DNA of 59,383 bases, taken from NCBI RefSeq assembly GCF_030527935.1, contig NZ_JAUMZV010000012.1:1-59383 (forward strand), given 5' to 3'. The stretch comes from Kingella sp. (in: b-proteobacteria) (lineage in GTDB: Bacteria > Pseudomonadota > Gammaproteobacteria > Burkholderiales > Neisseriaceae). Position numbers and translations under genes: made by a program. Every line of letters starts with the position of its first letter. The stretch's first letter is position 1. This document shows, piece by piece, positions 1-7,329 of this stretch. A model generated the notes under the pieces. It was given only the letters and a program-made list of their open reading frames with translations, was not told the origin of the DNA and searched no databases.

Positions 1-35
1 TAGGGGAAATTCTAACTTAATGTGAATTTCCTGAG

Positions 36-233
36 TTATCTAGGACAGCCCCTTAGTTTAATCTTATTGTCAGCTTCGGAATGGCAGCCTTGATAAGTCA
101 AATTATGGTCGCTAATAAACTGTCTGCCGCAGTTTTTGCACAGATAGTTTTGTTTGCAGTAGCTTTTTACGCCGTTTTTCTTTATGCTTGCGCTGCGGCA
201 TCTAGGACAATAGAGTGGTATGGATATGTTCAC
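36..233 (-). pseudogene. Truncated IS1-family InsA-like protein
   Basis: A 65-codon frame that resembles the N-terminal zinc-binding half of IS1-family InsA: a CPRC pair near residue 9 and a CKNC pair near residue 32, followed by an HN-type stretch. InsA is normally about 90 residues and binds the terminal inverted repeats. Here similarity stops around the NKIKL residues near base 60, and the frame ends five codons later in unrelated sequence. The gene lies just inside an IS1-type terminal repeat (284-305), as expected. The break coincides with the start of GGGGCTGTCCTAGATAAC, which looks like the end of another insertion sequence. No insB is visible because the window starts here. Family assignment is by motif only. 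Confidence 0.6.
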
Positions 234-283
234 ACCTTAATCATACGATTCTTTGCCTTGATGCCGCTTGATTTTTTCGGGTA

Positions 284-305
284 GCATACTTTTTAGGACA
301 CTACC
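284..305 (-). repeat. Terminal inverted repeat of an IS1-family element
   Basis: AGCATACTTTTTAGGACACT plus ACC (reading + strand) is nearly identical to the terminal repeats of the MITE at 41170-41380. It marks the outer end of the element carrying the insA remnant, only about 4 bp beyond the stop codon of tfpZ, so the element landed at the very end of that gene without cutting it. Confidence 0.7.
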
Positions 306-309
306 CCAA

Positions 310-1008
310 TTAAATATATTCCTCGCCTAGCTTGGCAACAAAATTAAAATCTTTATCCAACACAATATATGCGCCCGTATATTTGCCCATCATAGACAGC
401 ACATATAATTTCCCATGCTGTTTTTCCAAATTAACCAACTCAGCTTGCACCTGCGGCGTATTATTAGCAGCTGTTTGGCGAGACAACTTATCTGCTTGTT
501 CCACCATATCCAAAGATTGCTGGATAGCATCGTAAGATTTTGTCGTACCACGCACATGCAAACCTGCAATAGGAATACCTTCCAAGCGCGATAATTGATT
601 CAAATCCACTTTCGCAAGCTGCTCATCTTCCGTCACTTCGCGCGCATTAAGTACAGCAGCCGAGCTAGTATTGTAAATCACTACCAATTTTGGGCGCTCT
701 TGATAAACCGTATGGATGCCGTAGCCCAATGCTGCAAACTGAACCACCGCAATAATCAATAAATCGCTAATAACCTCTCTGCGTTTTTTATGCGGATTAA
801 AAACCAGCAAAGTAATCAATGGACCAATTACCACATCCACCCCAGCCATCAGCATCAGCCCCTGCCAGCCACCGCTCATACTAAAATAAAAAGAAGGATA
901 AAGTTTCAATAACATCCATGCCACAATTGCCGCAAATATTAACAATGAAAGACAAATATGGATGAACATTGCAAAAAATTTTGCACGAATAAGTGATTTA
1001 GAAAGCAT
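310..1008 (-). CDS. tfpZ: TfpX/TfpZ (FimB) family type IV pilin accessory protein
   Basis: A 232-residue membrane protein of the TfpX/TfpZ family, called FimB in Kingella kingae, which is encoded beside pilin genes and is thought to act as a pilin-specific chaperone or assembly factor in the inner membrane. Visible features: a hydrophobic segment at about residues 8-37, a second around 45-65 (QGLMLMAGVDVVIGPLITLL) and a third around 75-95 (ISDLLIIAVVQFAALGYG), then a periplasmic C-terminal domain. A longer frame opens at 1044, but ATG at 1008 has GAGG eight bases upstream, and the longer start would overlap the sigma-54 motif of the divergent pilin gene. It is transcribed away from pilin 1. 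The IS1-type element begins right after its stop. Confidence 0.82.
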   Translation of the reverse strand: MLSKSLIRAKFFAMFIHICLSLLIFAAIVAWMLLKLYPSFYFSMSGGWQGLMLMAGVDVVIGPLITLLVFNPHKKRREVISDLLIIAVVQFAALGYGIHTVYQERPKLVVIYNTSSAAVLNAREVTEDEQLAKVDLNQLSRLEGIPIAGLHVRGTTKSYDAIQQSLDMVEQADKLSRQTAANNTPQVQAELVNLEKQHGKLYVLSMMGKYTGAYIVLDKDFNFVAKLGEEYI

Positions 1009-1038
1009 ATTATTAACCTCAACATTATAAAAATTTTT

Positions 1039-1054
1039 TGGCACACGACTTGCT
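1039..1054 (+). promoter_or_regulatory. Sigma-54 promoter of pilin 1
   Basis: TGGCACACGACTTGCT matches the sigma-54 consensus TGGCAC-N5-TTGC completely, with GG and GC separated by ten bases. Its GC lies about 50 bp upstream of the pilin ATG at 1105. Pilin genes of several type IV piliated bacteria, including K. kingae, are driven by RpoN with PilS/PilR; neither regulator lies in this window. Confidence 0.85.
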
Positions 1055-1104
1055 TATATTCAAAGCCAAGCTTTTTAAAGCAAATTATAAAGGAAAGAAA
1101 TAAA

Positions 1105-1590
1105 ATGAAAAATCAAATCATTAACAAAGGATTTACCCTTATAGAACTGATGATTTCAATCGCTATTTTAGGAATCCTAGCGGCAATTGCCTTGCCAATG
1201 TATCAAGACTATTTGATTAAAGCACAAGTAAGCCGCGTATTTTATGAACTAAATGGCGCTCGCACAATCGTGGAATCCATTATTGCCAATGGCAATTCAC
1301 CCACCATTGTGGAAAGCGATGATGGCAAAAGCGATGGCTCATTTGATGGTCGCTATGAATATATTGGCATCAACAATAATGGGGGTTCATCTAATCTTAT
1401 TCGCATTGCCGCAGTGGATGGAAGCACGGGGACACTAAGCGCCGTTTTTGGTAAAGCTGCCTACACGGGCGTTAAGGACACCAAAATCACACTCACGCGC
1501 ACAAGCAATGGTTGGGAATGCACAATTGATGGCTCTGCTGCGCAAGCATGGAATGTCAAATACACTCCTGGCAACTGTAAAAATATTTAA
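1105..1590 (+). CDS. pilA: Type IV pilin, first copy
   Basis: A 161-residue type IVa prepilin. The leader MKNQIINKG is nine residues, followed by the conserved FTLIELMISIAILGILAAIA helix with Glu at mature position 5, so PilD-type cleavage and N-methylation before Phe are expected. Two cysteines near the C-terminus (WECTI and GNCKN) should form the C-terminal disulfide loop. It differs strongly from pilin 2 (3227-3724) after the first ~40 residues. RBS AAAGGA lies upstream of ATG 1105. Transcription should come from the sigma-54 motif at 1039-1054, and a hairpin terminator follows at 1606. Whether it is a major or minor pilin cannot be told from sequence; the name pilA follows Kingella usage. 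Confidence 0.9.
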   Translation: MKNQIINKGFTLIELMISIAILGILAAIALPMYQDYLIKAQVSRVFYELNGARTIVESIIANGNSPTIVESDDGKSDGSFDGRYEYIGINNNGGSSNLIRIAAVDGSTGTLSAVFGKAAYTGVKDTKITLTRTSNGWECTIDGSAAQAWNVKYTPGNCKNI

Positions 1591-1605
1591 TACAACGTAA
1601 AAAAA

Positions 1606-1636
1606 CCGTTATCTACTATTGTGGATAGCGGCTTTT
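1606..1636 (+). terminator. Rho-independent terminator after pilin 1
   Basis: CCGTTATC pairs with GATAGCGG (one G-U) around a short loop, followed by a T-rich run. It is placed 15 bp past the pilin stop. Confidence 0.65.
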
Positions 1637-1676
1637 ATATTTTTCGGACCATCTCAATCAACAGTCCAACTTATAA

Positions 1677-3128
1677 TTACTCTCTCACTTTAAAATGCAC
1701 CCAACTTACATCACTCCAGCGCAAATTTTTATGCAACGGAGCTTTTGTTAGCCTATCTACACTAGGTAAATTAATAATTGGTGGCATATGGTCTCCCACT
1801 ACAATTACTTCCACTCCTTTCATTTCAGGTTTTTTAATCAACTCGCCCAAATCATCAAAAAACTGAGCCTCTAATCGCATATTATTACAAATATCCCCCT
1901 CAAATAATCCATATTTTTGACAATCTAAGCCTGCTTCATGCATATCAGTTTGTATGTAAGGAAAATGGGATGTGAGTGTGAGCCAATAAACAAATTTTTT
2001 ACTATCTTTGGTATCGGCAAATTCCTTAGCGACCACATCAGTTAATGCGCTATCACATACACCATTAAATGCATGGCATTTAGGTAAGTTCATCATGTTT
2101 TCAACGAAGAGAACTTTGGAAAAACCCGCTTTAGGATACCATTTAACACGATCATATAATCGACCGCTGGCTCCATGCAAAGCTGTGGTTTGATAACCTT
2201 GCTGCTTGAGTTGATAGGGCATGCAATCAATAAATTCTTTATCTTCTAACATACCAAAAGCATAGCCATTTTTGATAGCTTTATTACAGAGCTCGCGCAT
2301 TTCACCCTGAACGGTTGCGCCTGAAAATTCAAAATACCCTTCATTAATGAATTCTAAATTATCTTTTTGTTTGTAAATATTATTCAATATTTGACGTTGT
2401 ACTTCTTTCTCCCTTGCAACACCCCATGACTCAGCAATAATAAATAAAATCTTGTTAGATAATGGCTGTTGTAAATTAGACATCGCCCTATTTCCTAAAT
2501 TAGGCGAAATTTGAGGTTTTGTTTTAGCAAAAATAGAAAAATCGCTTTGATTTTCAGAATCGTATAAAAAAAACTGGCTATTGATAATAAAATAATTGCT
2601 GCGCCCAAAGCGTTCATATGCCACATCACGATAAGTTGCTTCCTTTACCATCCAGCCAATCGTGCCAAACACAATCGCGCAAGCTAAAACAAATTTAAAT
2701 GTTGCCTTCTGTGCTACTTTATTAAGCAAGAATGGAAACACTAAGGCATAGAATGCCACGCCAAAAGTAGCCACAATATATAAGGTGGGAGCCTGAAATA
2801 AGAAAGGCGCCAATGAGCGGATAGCAGCAAAATCCATAAACGGAAAAAACTGAATCACGAACATCAACACATCAATAAACAAGGAGATTATCCAAGTGAT
2901 AACACCTAAAATTTTGCCTAATTTAAAAGGTAGCGGCAGTGCAAACAATACCAAACACAGAAAATAGTCCAAATTAATGATAGGACGCCCCAGTCCTAAT
3001 ACTGTGCCCACTATCCAAAACAAAACGTTAGGCAACAACAATGTAAGAAGCGCCCAAAACAAACGCTGACGATAACTATGAAATGGAGGAAGTTTATAAT
3101 CCTTGCTTAAAACTTTTACAAAAGACAT
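1677..3128 (-). CDS. Membrane sulfatase-like phospho-transferase/hydrolase in the pilus locus
   Basis: A 483-residue member of the alkaline phosphatase superfamily (sulfatase / phosphoethanolamine- or phosphoglycerol-transferase type). Residues 20-160 contain four or five hydrophobic segments. A soluble domain follows, with the metal/nucleophile motif IIAESWG (Glu233, Ser234), an HGASGRLYDR stretch, and the C-terminal metal motif VVGDHMPP. This is the architecture of enzymes that move phospho-groups from lipids to glycans or proteins on the periplasmic face. ATG 3128 with GGAAA upstream is preferred over the in-frame codon at 3182. It is co-oriented with and 98 bp downstream of pilin 2 and convergent with pilin 1. 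By position it may decorate pilin, as PptA does in Neisseria; that is inference. The substrate is unknown. Confidence 0.75.
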   Translation of the reverse strand: MSFVKVLSKDYKLPPFHSYRQRLFWALLTLLLPNVLFWIVGTVLGLGRPIINLDYFLCLVLFALPLPFKLGKILGVITWIISLFIDVLMFVIQFFPFMDFAAIRSLAPFLFQAPTLYIVATFGVAFYALVFPFLLNKVAQKATFKFVLACAIVFGTIGWMVKEATYRDVAYERFGRSNYFIINSQFFLYDSENQSDFSIFAKTKPQISPNLGNRAMSNLQQPLSNKILFIIAESWGVAREKEVQRQILNNIYKQKDNLEFINEGYFEFSGATVQGEMRELCNKAIKNGYAFGMLEDKEFIDCMPYQLKQQGYQTTALHGASGRLYDRVKWYPKAGFSKVLFVENMMNLPKCHAFNGVCDSALTDVVAKEFADTKDSKKFVYWLTLTSHFPYIQTDMHEAGLDCQKYGLFEGDICNNMRLEAQFFDDLGELIKKPEMKGVEVIVVGDHMPPIINLPSVDRLTKAPLHKNLRWSDVSWVHFKVRE

Positions 3129-3176
3129 TTTATTTCCAATACACCCATCAGATATATGATTCAATATAATCAAGAA

Positions 3177-3202
3177 GACCATACCACATATGTGGTATGG
3201 TC
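3177..3202. promoter_or_regulatory. Perfect 26-bp palindrome between pilin 2 and the sulfatase-like gene
   Basis: Each arm is GACCATACCACAT and the whole is its own reverse complement with no spacer. It sits 24 bp past the pilin 2 stop and 48 bp before the sulfatase start. As RNA it would form a strong stem but lacks a good U-run, so it could be a partial terminator or 3' stabilizer of pilin mRNA, or a protein-binding site. Confidence 0.6.
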
Positions 3203-3226
3203 CAATTTTGTCAAAAAATCTAACTA

Positions 3227-3724
3227 TTATGGCGCAGTAGTACCTTTAGTACAGCCGCTAGGAATGAATTTTTCTTTGAATTTTGCTGCAGGAACGATAG
3301 TACAAGTCCATACGCCATCCGCATCACGATTTTGCTGCACTACAGTACCATGGATATCTTTATTAGCATTACCACCTAAAGTACCTGAAATATAACCAGA
3401 ATTACCAGTAAATTTAACCTCTGCTGCTGACAACAAATTAGAGCGTACAGCAGTACCAGAACCTATACCAGTTTTCAAACCAACGGGAGCTTTTGTTTTA
3501 GCATCAGTTGAAGAAACATCAGAACCAGCTACTGGATCTTTACCGTCAAACAAAGCAGCATCAACAGCAGTTTTAGCAGCAGCCAATTCGCTCACTACGC
3601 GAGTAGTTTGAGATTTAGAAATGTAGTCTTGGTACATAGGCAGCGCGATAGCAGCCAAAATACCCAAGATTGCGATTACGATCATCAACTCGATCAAAGT
3701 GAAACCTTTTTGCATAGTTTTCAT
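3227..3724 (-). CDS. pilA: Type IV pilin, second copy (likely major pilin)
   Basis: A 165-residue type IVa prepilin with a seven-residue leader MKTMQKG and the canonical FTLIELMIVIAILGILAAIA helix (Glu5 of the mature form). The C-terminal cysteine pair (WTCTI and SGCTK) gives the disulfide loop. The leader is shorter than in pilin 1 and the globular domain is largely different. GGAG lies eight bases before ATG 3724. Its own sigma-54 motif lies at 3829-3843. On the same strand it is followed by a palindrome and the sulfatase-like gene, so some read-through into that enzyme is plausible. Leader form and composition resemble abundant Neisseriaceae pilins, hence the guess that it is the major subunit. 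Confidence 0.9.
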   Translation of the reverse strand: MKTMQKGFTLIELMIVIAILGILAAIALPMYQDYISKSQTTRVVSELAAAKTAVDAALFDGKDPVAGSDVSSTDAKTKAPVGLKTGIGSGTAVRSNLLSAAEVKFTGNSGYISGTLGGNANKDIHGTVVQQNRDADGVWTCTIVPAAKFKEKFIPSGCTKGTTAP

Positions 3725-3828
3725 GTTTTATCTCCAAGATAAATTAAAGAATGTGCGGCGCGTTTTTCAGGGAAGAACACTTGCTCGTGCACCGCGTTGC
3801 GAACCAAGTGTGTTGTGCTTAGGTTTTA

Positions 3829-3843
3829 GCATGGGTTGTGCCA
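3829..3843 (-). promoter_or_regulatory. Sigma-54 promoter of pilin 2
   Basis: On the minus strand TGGCACAACCCATGC fits the GG-N10-GC rule and TGGCAC-N5-(A/T)TGC. The predicted start is near 3817, giving a leader of roughly 90 nt before ATG 3724. The AT-rich stretch 3846-3900 upstream could bend DNA or bind IHF/PilR. Confidence 0.75.
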
Positions 3844-4051
3844 GCTCGTATTTTTATTTCAATTTATTGTTTTTTATGTTATTTTTATTTTTATGACATT
3901 TTTGGGCAGTGGCGTTTTGGGTAATTTTGGATGATTTTTGGCAGCTTGGCTGACGGAATTTGTCAGGTTTTTGAGTGTCGGATATGGATTATTTCCAGTT
4001 TGAAACTTTTGCAAAATCTAAAATACAACAAGAAACAGCAACTTCTTCGTC

Positions 4052-4148
4052 ATTCCCGCGCAGATGGAAATCTTGATGGAGTTTAAACAACAGTTTGTTT
4101 TTACAATTATTTCTGAATATTAAACAAGATTCCCGCCGGCGCGGGAAT
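4052..4148. repeat. Neisserial intergenic mosaic-type element (dRS3 pair), copy 1
   Basis: A 97-bp unit bounded by dRS3-like 20-mers with the pattern ATTCCC-N8-GGGAAT; the left one is degenerate (GGAAAT) and the right one (4129-4148) is perfect. Similar units occur at 25060 and 46877. In Neisseria such repeats are associated with recombination and prophage insertion. The rest of the 3844-4249 gap shows no gene. Confidence 0.75.
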
Positions 4149-4249
4149 GACGGTATTTCTTATTTTTCAGGCTGCACTATGAGTTCAAAGATTTCAGTTT
4201 GACCAAGGATTACTTCCATAATAAGGCAGTCTGAAAATGCTTACGCGCC

Positions 4250-6484
4250 CTACCCCAGCTTTTCCAGCTTAGCAAACGCGGTATCCAACTCTTTAATGCC
4301 GTTTGCGCCGAAGTTGATGGTGAGTCGTACGCTTGCGCCCTTATCTATGGCTTCGATAATCACGCCCGTGCCAAATTTGGCGTGGCGGACATTTTCGCCG
4401 AGTGTGTAGCCGTGGTAATCGCGTGGGGTTTGGCTGGTCTCGTTATACTCGTTTTCAGGCTGCCTTTGGGGTTGCGCCCAATGGCTTGCGCTTGCGGTTT
4501 TCAGGCTGCCTGTTGGTTTGGGTGGGGATAGGTGGTGCAGCAGTTCGCTGGGGATTTCGTCAATAAAGCGGGAGACGATGCTGGTTTGGGTGATGCCGTA
4601 GAGTTGGCGCTGTTGTGCCATGCTTATATATAGGCGTTTTCTGGCGCGGGTGATGGCGACATACATGAGCCTGCGTTCTTCTTGCAGCCCGCCGTGTTCG
4701 GCTAGGCTCATTTCGCTGGGGAATCGCCCTTCTTCCATGCCGCTGAGAAATACGTTGTCAAATTCTAGCCCTTTGGCGGCGTGCACGGTCATCAGTTGCA
4801 CGGCTTCTTGCCCTGCGCTGGCTTGGGTTTCGCCGCTTTCTAGGCTGGCGTTGCTTAAAAAGGCGAGAATGGGGAACTCGGGGCTGTTAGTGCTGTTTTC
4901 AGGCTGCGTTTCAAAGCGGCTGTCTTCGGGGCGGAAGTATTCGGCGGCGTTGATGAGCTCGTCTAGGTTTTCGGTGCGTTCGCGTTCGCTGGTTTGTTTT
5001 TGCGCTTGGTAATGCGCGTATAAGCCGCTGTCTTGCAGGATGGTTTGCAGGATTTCAGGCAGCCTGAAATGGGGGATTTGCTGTTGGAAGCTGTCTATCA
5101 GTTGCACGAAAGCGGCGATTTTGCTGGCTTTTGCGCCCATGCCGCAGGCGGCTTGCCATAAGCTGATGCCTTGTTCGGCAGCGGCTGCTTGGATGTTCTC
5201 TACGCTGCGCGTGCCAATGCCGCGCGGGGGGAAGTTAATCACGCGCAGCAGGGCGTTGTCGTCGTTAGGGTTCACGGCTAGGCGCAAGTAGGCAAGGGCG
5301 TGTTTGATTTCTTGGCGTTCGTAAAAGCGCAAGCCGCCATATATCCTATAAGGTATGGCAGCCTGAAAAAGCTGTTGCTCAATAATGCGCGATTGGGCGT
5401 TGCTGCGGTATAGGATGGCGATTTGGTCTAGCGGCGTGCCGTGGCGTTGCAAATGGCGGCATTCTTCGGTGATGAACTGGGCTTCTTCGTAGTCGTTATA
5501 CGCGCAAAAATAGCGGATTTTGTCGCCGTTTTCGGCTTCGGTGCGCAGGTTTTTGCCCAGCCGCTCGCTGTTGTTTTGGATAACGGCGTTGGCAGCGGCA
5601 AGAATGTTGCCCACGGAACGATAGTTGCGTTCCAGCTTGATGGGGGCGGCGATGTGAAATTCGCGCATCAGGTCGGTCATGTTTCCCACGTTTGCGCCGC
5701 GAAAGCGGTAGATGGATTGGTCGTCATCGCCCACGGCAAAAATCGCGCTTTGCTCGCCCGCGATGAGTTTGAGCCATGCATATTGCAGCTTGTTGGTGTC
5801 TTGAAATTCGTCCACCAAAATATGATTGAAGCGGTTTTGGTAGTGCGTGCGCAGCACTTCGTTGGCATTGAGCACTTCGTAGCTGCGCAGCATCAGCTCG
5901 GCAAAATCCACCACGCTTTCTTGTTGGCATTGCTTTTCGTATTCGGCGTAGCACAGGATGAGCCGTTGCAAATGCGGGTCGGGCGCGTTCAGGCTGCCTG
6001 CGCGCAAACCCGCTTCTTTTTGCGCGTTGATAAAGCCTTGCAACACGCGCGGGGCTAGGCTTTCTTCGGCTATGTTGAGCTGTTTGAGCAAGCGTTTAAT
6101 CAGCGAGAGCTGGTCGCTGCTGTCTAAAATTTGAAACGTTTGCGGCAAGCCCGCTTCGCGGTGGTGCAAACGCAAAAAACGGTGGCACAAGCCGTGAAAC
6201 GTGCCCAACCACATGGCGCGTAAATTCAGCGGCAGCATCGCGCCCAGCCGCGTTTGCATTTCTTTGGCAGCTTTGTTGGTAAACGTTACCGCCAAAATGC
6301 TGTGCACGCTCGCCATTTGGTTTTGCAGCAGCCATGCGATGCGCGTAGTCAGCACGCGCGTTTTGCCACTGCCTGCGCCTGCCAACACCAGCGCGGATTG
6401 TGGAGGATAAGTTACAGCGGCAAGCTGCTCGGGGTTAAGGTTGTTTAACAGCGATTGGGATGGGTTTTCGGATGAGAAGTGCAT
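4250..6484 (-). CDS. uvrD: UvrD/Rep-family 3'-5' DNA helicase
   Basis: A 744-residue superfamily 1A helicase, the unwinding motor of nucleotide excision and mismatch repair. Motifs in order: Walker A AGAGSGKT at 35-42, VDEFQDTN (motif II), GDDDQSIYRFRGA (III), ERNYRS (IV), TVHAAKGLEFDNVFL (V), and EERRLMYVAITRARKRL (VI). A C-terminal Tudor-like RNA polymerase-binding segment (HAKFGTGVI) is typical of UvrD/PcrA. A frame extends upstream to 6637, but that extension translates DUS sequence; ATG 6484 fits the family's N-terminus although no clear RBS is seen. DUS in the linker near the C-terminus add PTGSLKT and PQRQPENE-like peptides. It is divergent from bfd. uvrC is also in this window but not linked. 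Confidence 0.93.
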   Translation of the reverse strand: MHFSSENPSQSLLNNLNPEQLAAVTYPPQSALVLAGAGSGKTRVLTTRIAWLLQNQMASVHSILAVTFTNKAAKEMQTRLGAMLPLNLRAMWLGTFHGLCHRFLRLHHREAGLPQTFQILDSSDQLSLIKRLLKQLNIAEESLAPRVLQGFINAQKEAGLRAGSLNAPDPHLQRLILCYAEYEKQCQQESVVDFAELMLRSYEVLNANEVLRTHYQNRFNHILVDEFQDTNKLQYAWLKLIAGEQSAIFAVGDDDQSIYRFRGANVGNMTDLMREFHIAAPIKLERNYRSVGNILAAANAVIQNNSERLGKNLRTEAENGDKIRYFCAYNDYEEAQFITEECRHLQRHGTPLDQIAILYRSNAQSRIIEQQLFQAAIPYRIYGGLRFYERQEIKHALAYLRLAVNPNDDNALLRVINFPPRGIGTRSVENIQAAAAEQGISLWQAACGMGAKASKIAAFVQLIDSFQQQIPHFRLPEILQTILQDSGLYAHYQAQKQTSERERTENLDELINAAEYFRPEDSRFETQPENSTNSPEFPILAFLSNASLESGETQASAGQEAVQLMTVHAAKGLEFDNVFLSGMEEGRFPSEMSLAEHGGLQEERRLMYVAITRARKRLYISMAQQRQLYGITQTSIVSRFIDEIPSELLHHLSPPKPTGSLKTASASHWAQPQRQPENEYNETSQTPRDYHGYTLGENVRHAKFGTGVIIEAIDKGASVRLTINFGANGIKELDTAFAKLEKLG

Positions 6485-6656
6485 GGTGATGATGGCGCGG
6501 CGGCGTGGATGCTGATTCAAAATAGGCATCAGGCAGCCTGAAAACAAAAGGAACGCGATTGTAGGGCGTTTTTCAGGCTGCTTACAAGGGAGCGATGGCG
6601 CAACGGTTGTTGTATTTTGGTTGCACATTATTTTCATAAATTTACCTCTTGCAAAC

Positions 6657-6675
6657 CAAAATGAACAACATTATC
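6657..6675. promoter_or_regulatory. Putative Fur box upstream of bfd
   Basis: On the minus strand the 19-mer GATAATGTTGTTCATTTTG matches the Fur consensus at 14 of 19 positions. It lies about 50 bp before the bfd start. Bfd genes are classically iron-regulated. Confidence 0.5.
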
Positions 6676-6725
6676 ATTCGCGCAATAATATTAAGAGTGG
6701 TTATCACTCAATAAGGAGGCACACC

Positions 6726-6932
6726 ATGTATGTTTGCATTTGTAACGCGATTACCGACCACAAAATCAAAGAAGCCGTTGCCGCAGGCGCATCTTCTTTA
6801 ACCGATTTGAAAGACCAATTGGGCGTGGCATCTTGCTGCGGCTGTTGCGCGGATTTGGCTACTTCGTTTTTAGCGGTGAACAACATCGCGGGTAATAAAA
6901 CAACAATTTCGGGCATTAGGGTTGAACAATAA
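6726..6932 (+). CDS. bfd: Bacterioferritin-associated ferredoxin (Bfd)
   Basis: A 68-residue [2Fe-2S] protein. Bfd delivers electrons to bacterioferritin to release stored iron. Cysteines 4, 6, 38 and 41 match the CxC...CxxC ligand set of the family (VCIC at the N-terminus, CCGCC in the middle). ATG 6726 has a near-perfect AGGAGG five bases upstream; frames opening earlier at 6621 are not needed. A Fur-like site lies upstream and a hairpin terminator at 7001. No bfr gene is in the window. Confidence 0.9.
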   Translation: MYVCICNAITDHKIKEAVAAGASSLTDLKDQLGVASCCGCCADLATSFLAVNNIAGNKTTISGIRVEQ

Positions 6933-7000
6933 CGGGAAAAGATATATAATATTCAAACAGTTTTTCATTTTGATGTATCCTTTCCTTTATCAAGTTTTTT

Positions 7001-7030
7001 GGGCAACCGCACAGGTTGCCCCTTTCTTTT
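7001..7030 (+). terminator. Rho-independent terminator downstream of bfd
   Basis: GGGCAACC and GGTTGCCC arms around GCACA, followed by CTTTCTTTT. The spacing of about 70 bp past the bfd stop fits its 3' end. Confidence 0.75.
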
Positions 7031-7060
7031 GCTGCTTGGATTGCGTTTAGACTGCGCGTA

Positions 7061-7106
7061 AAAGGCAGCCTGAAAACACAATTTCCGTTTTCAGGCTGCC
7101 TTTTTT
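7061..7106. terminator. Inverted DUS pair, bidirectional terminator
   Basis: AAAGGCAGCCTGAAAAC and its complement face each other across a short loop and end in TTTTTT. Inverted uptake sequences commonly serve as terminators in Neisseriaceae. Lies between bfd and the minus-strand exporter gene. Confidence 0.7.
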
Positions 7107-7163
7107 GTTGCCAACAAAATCTCTTACAGCTGGTGCAGCGCAATTGCAATCCACCGCATAAAA

Positions 7164-7293
7164 CGCCGCGCCATCATCCACACCATCGCGTTATTCCATC
7201 TCGCCACCGCGCTCGGCAAATATGGCGCGGTTCTGCGTTACCCAATCGCGCACCTGTTGGCGGATGGTTTCAAATTGTTTTTGCTCACTTATT
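7164..7293 (-). other. Gene-like remnant without a start codon
   Basis: Reading the minus strand from about 7293, a frame gives ELKISEQKQFETIRQQVRDW and continues as VTQNRAIFAERGGEME before a stop, with composition like a genuine soluble helical protein. No start codon with an RBS precedes it; its upstream end runs into a degenerate DUS (CAGGCTGCC) and the end of the exporter gene. It may be the tail of a lost gene. Function is unknown and the call is tentative. Confidence 0.3.
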
Positions 7294-7329
7294 TTTAGCT
7301 CCGCAACTCCGCCACGCTCCGCAGGCTGC

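Noticed and set aside
5441..6058. 205-codon plus-strand frame opposite uvrD
   Set aside because: Conserved helicase motifs on the other strand account for it fully.
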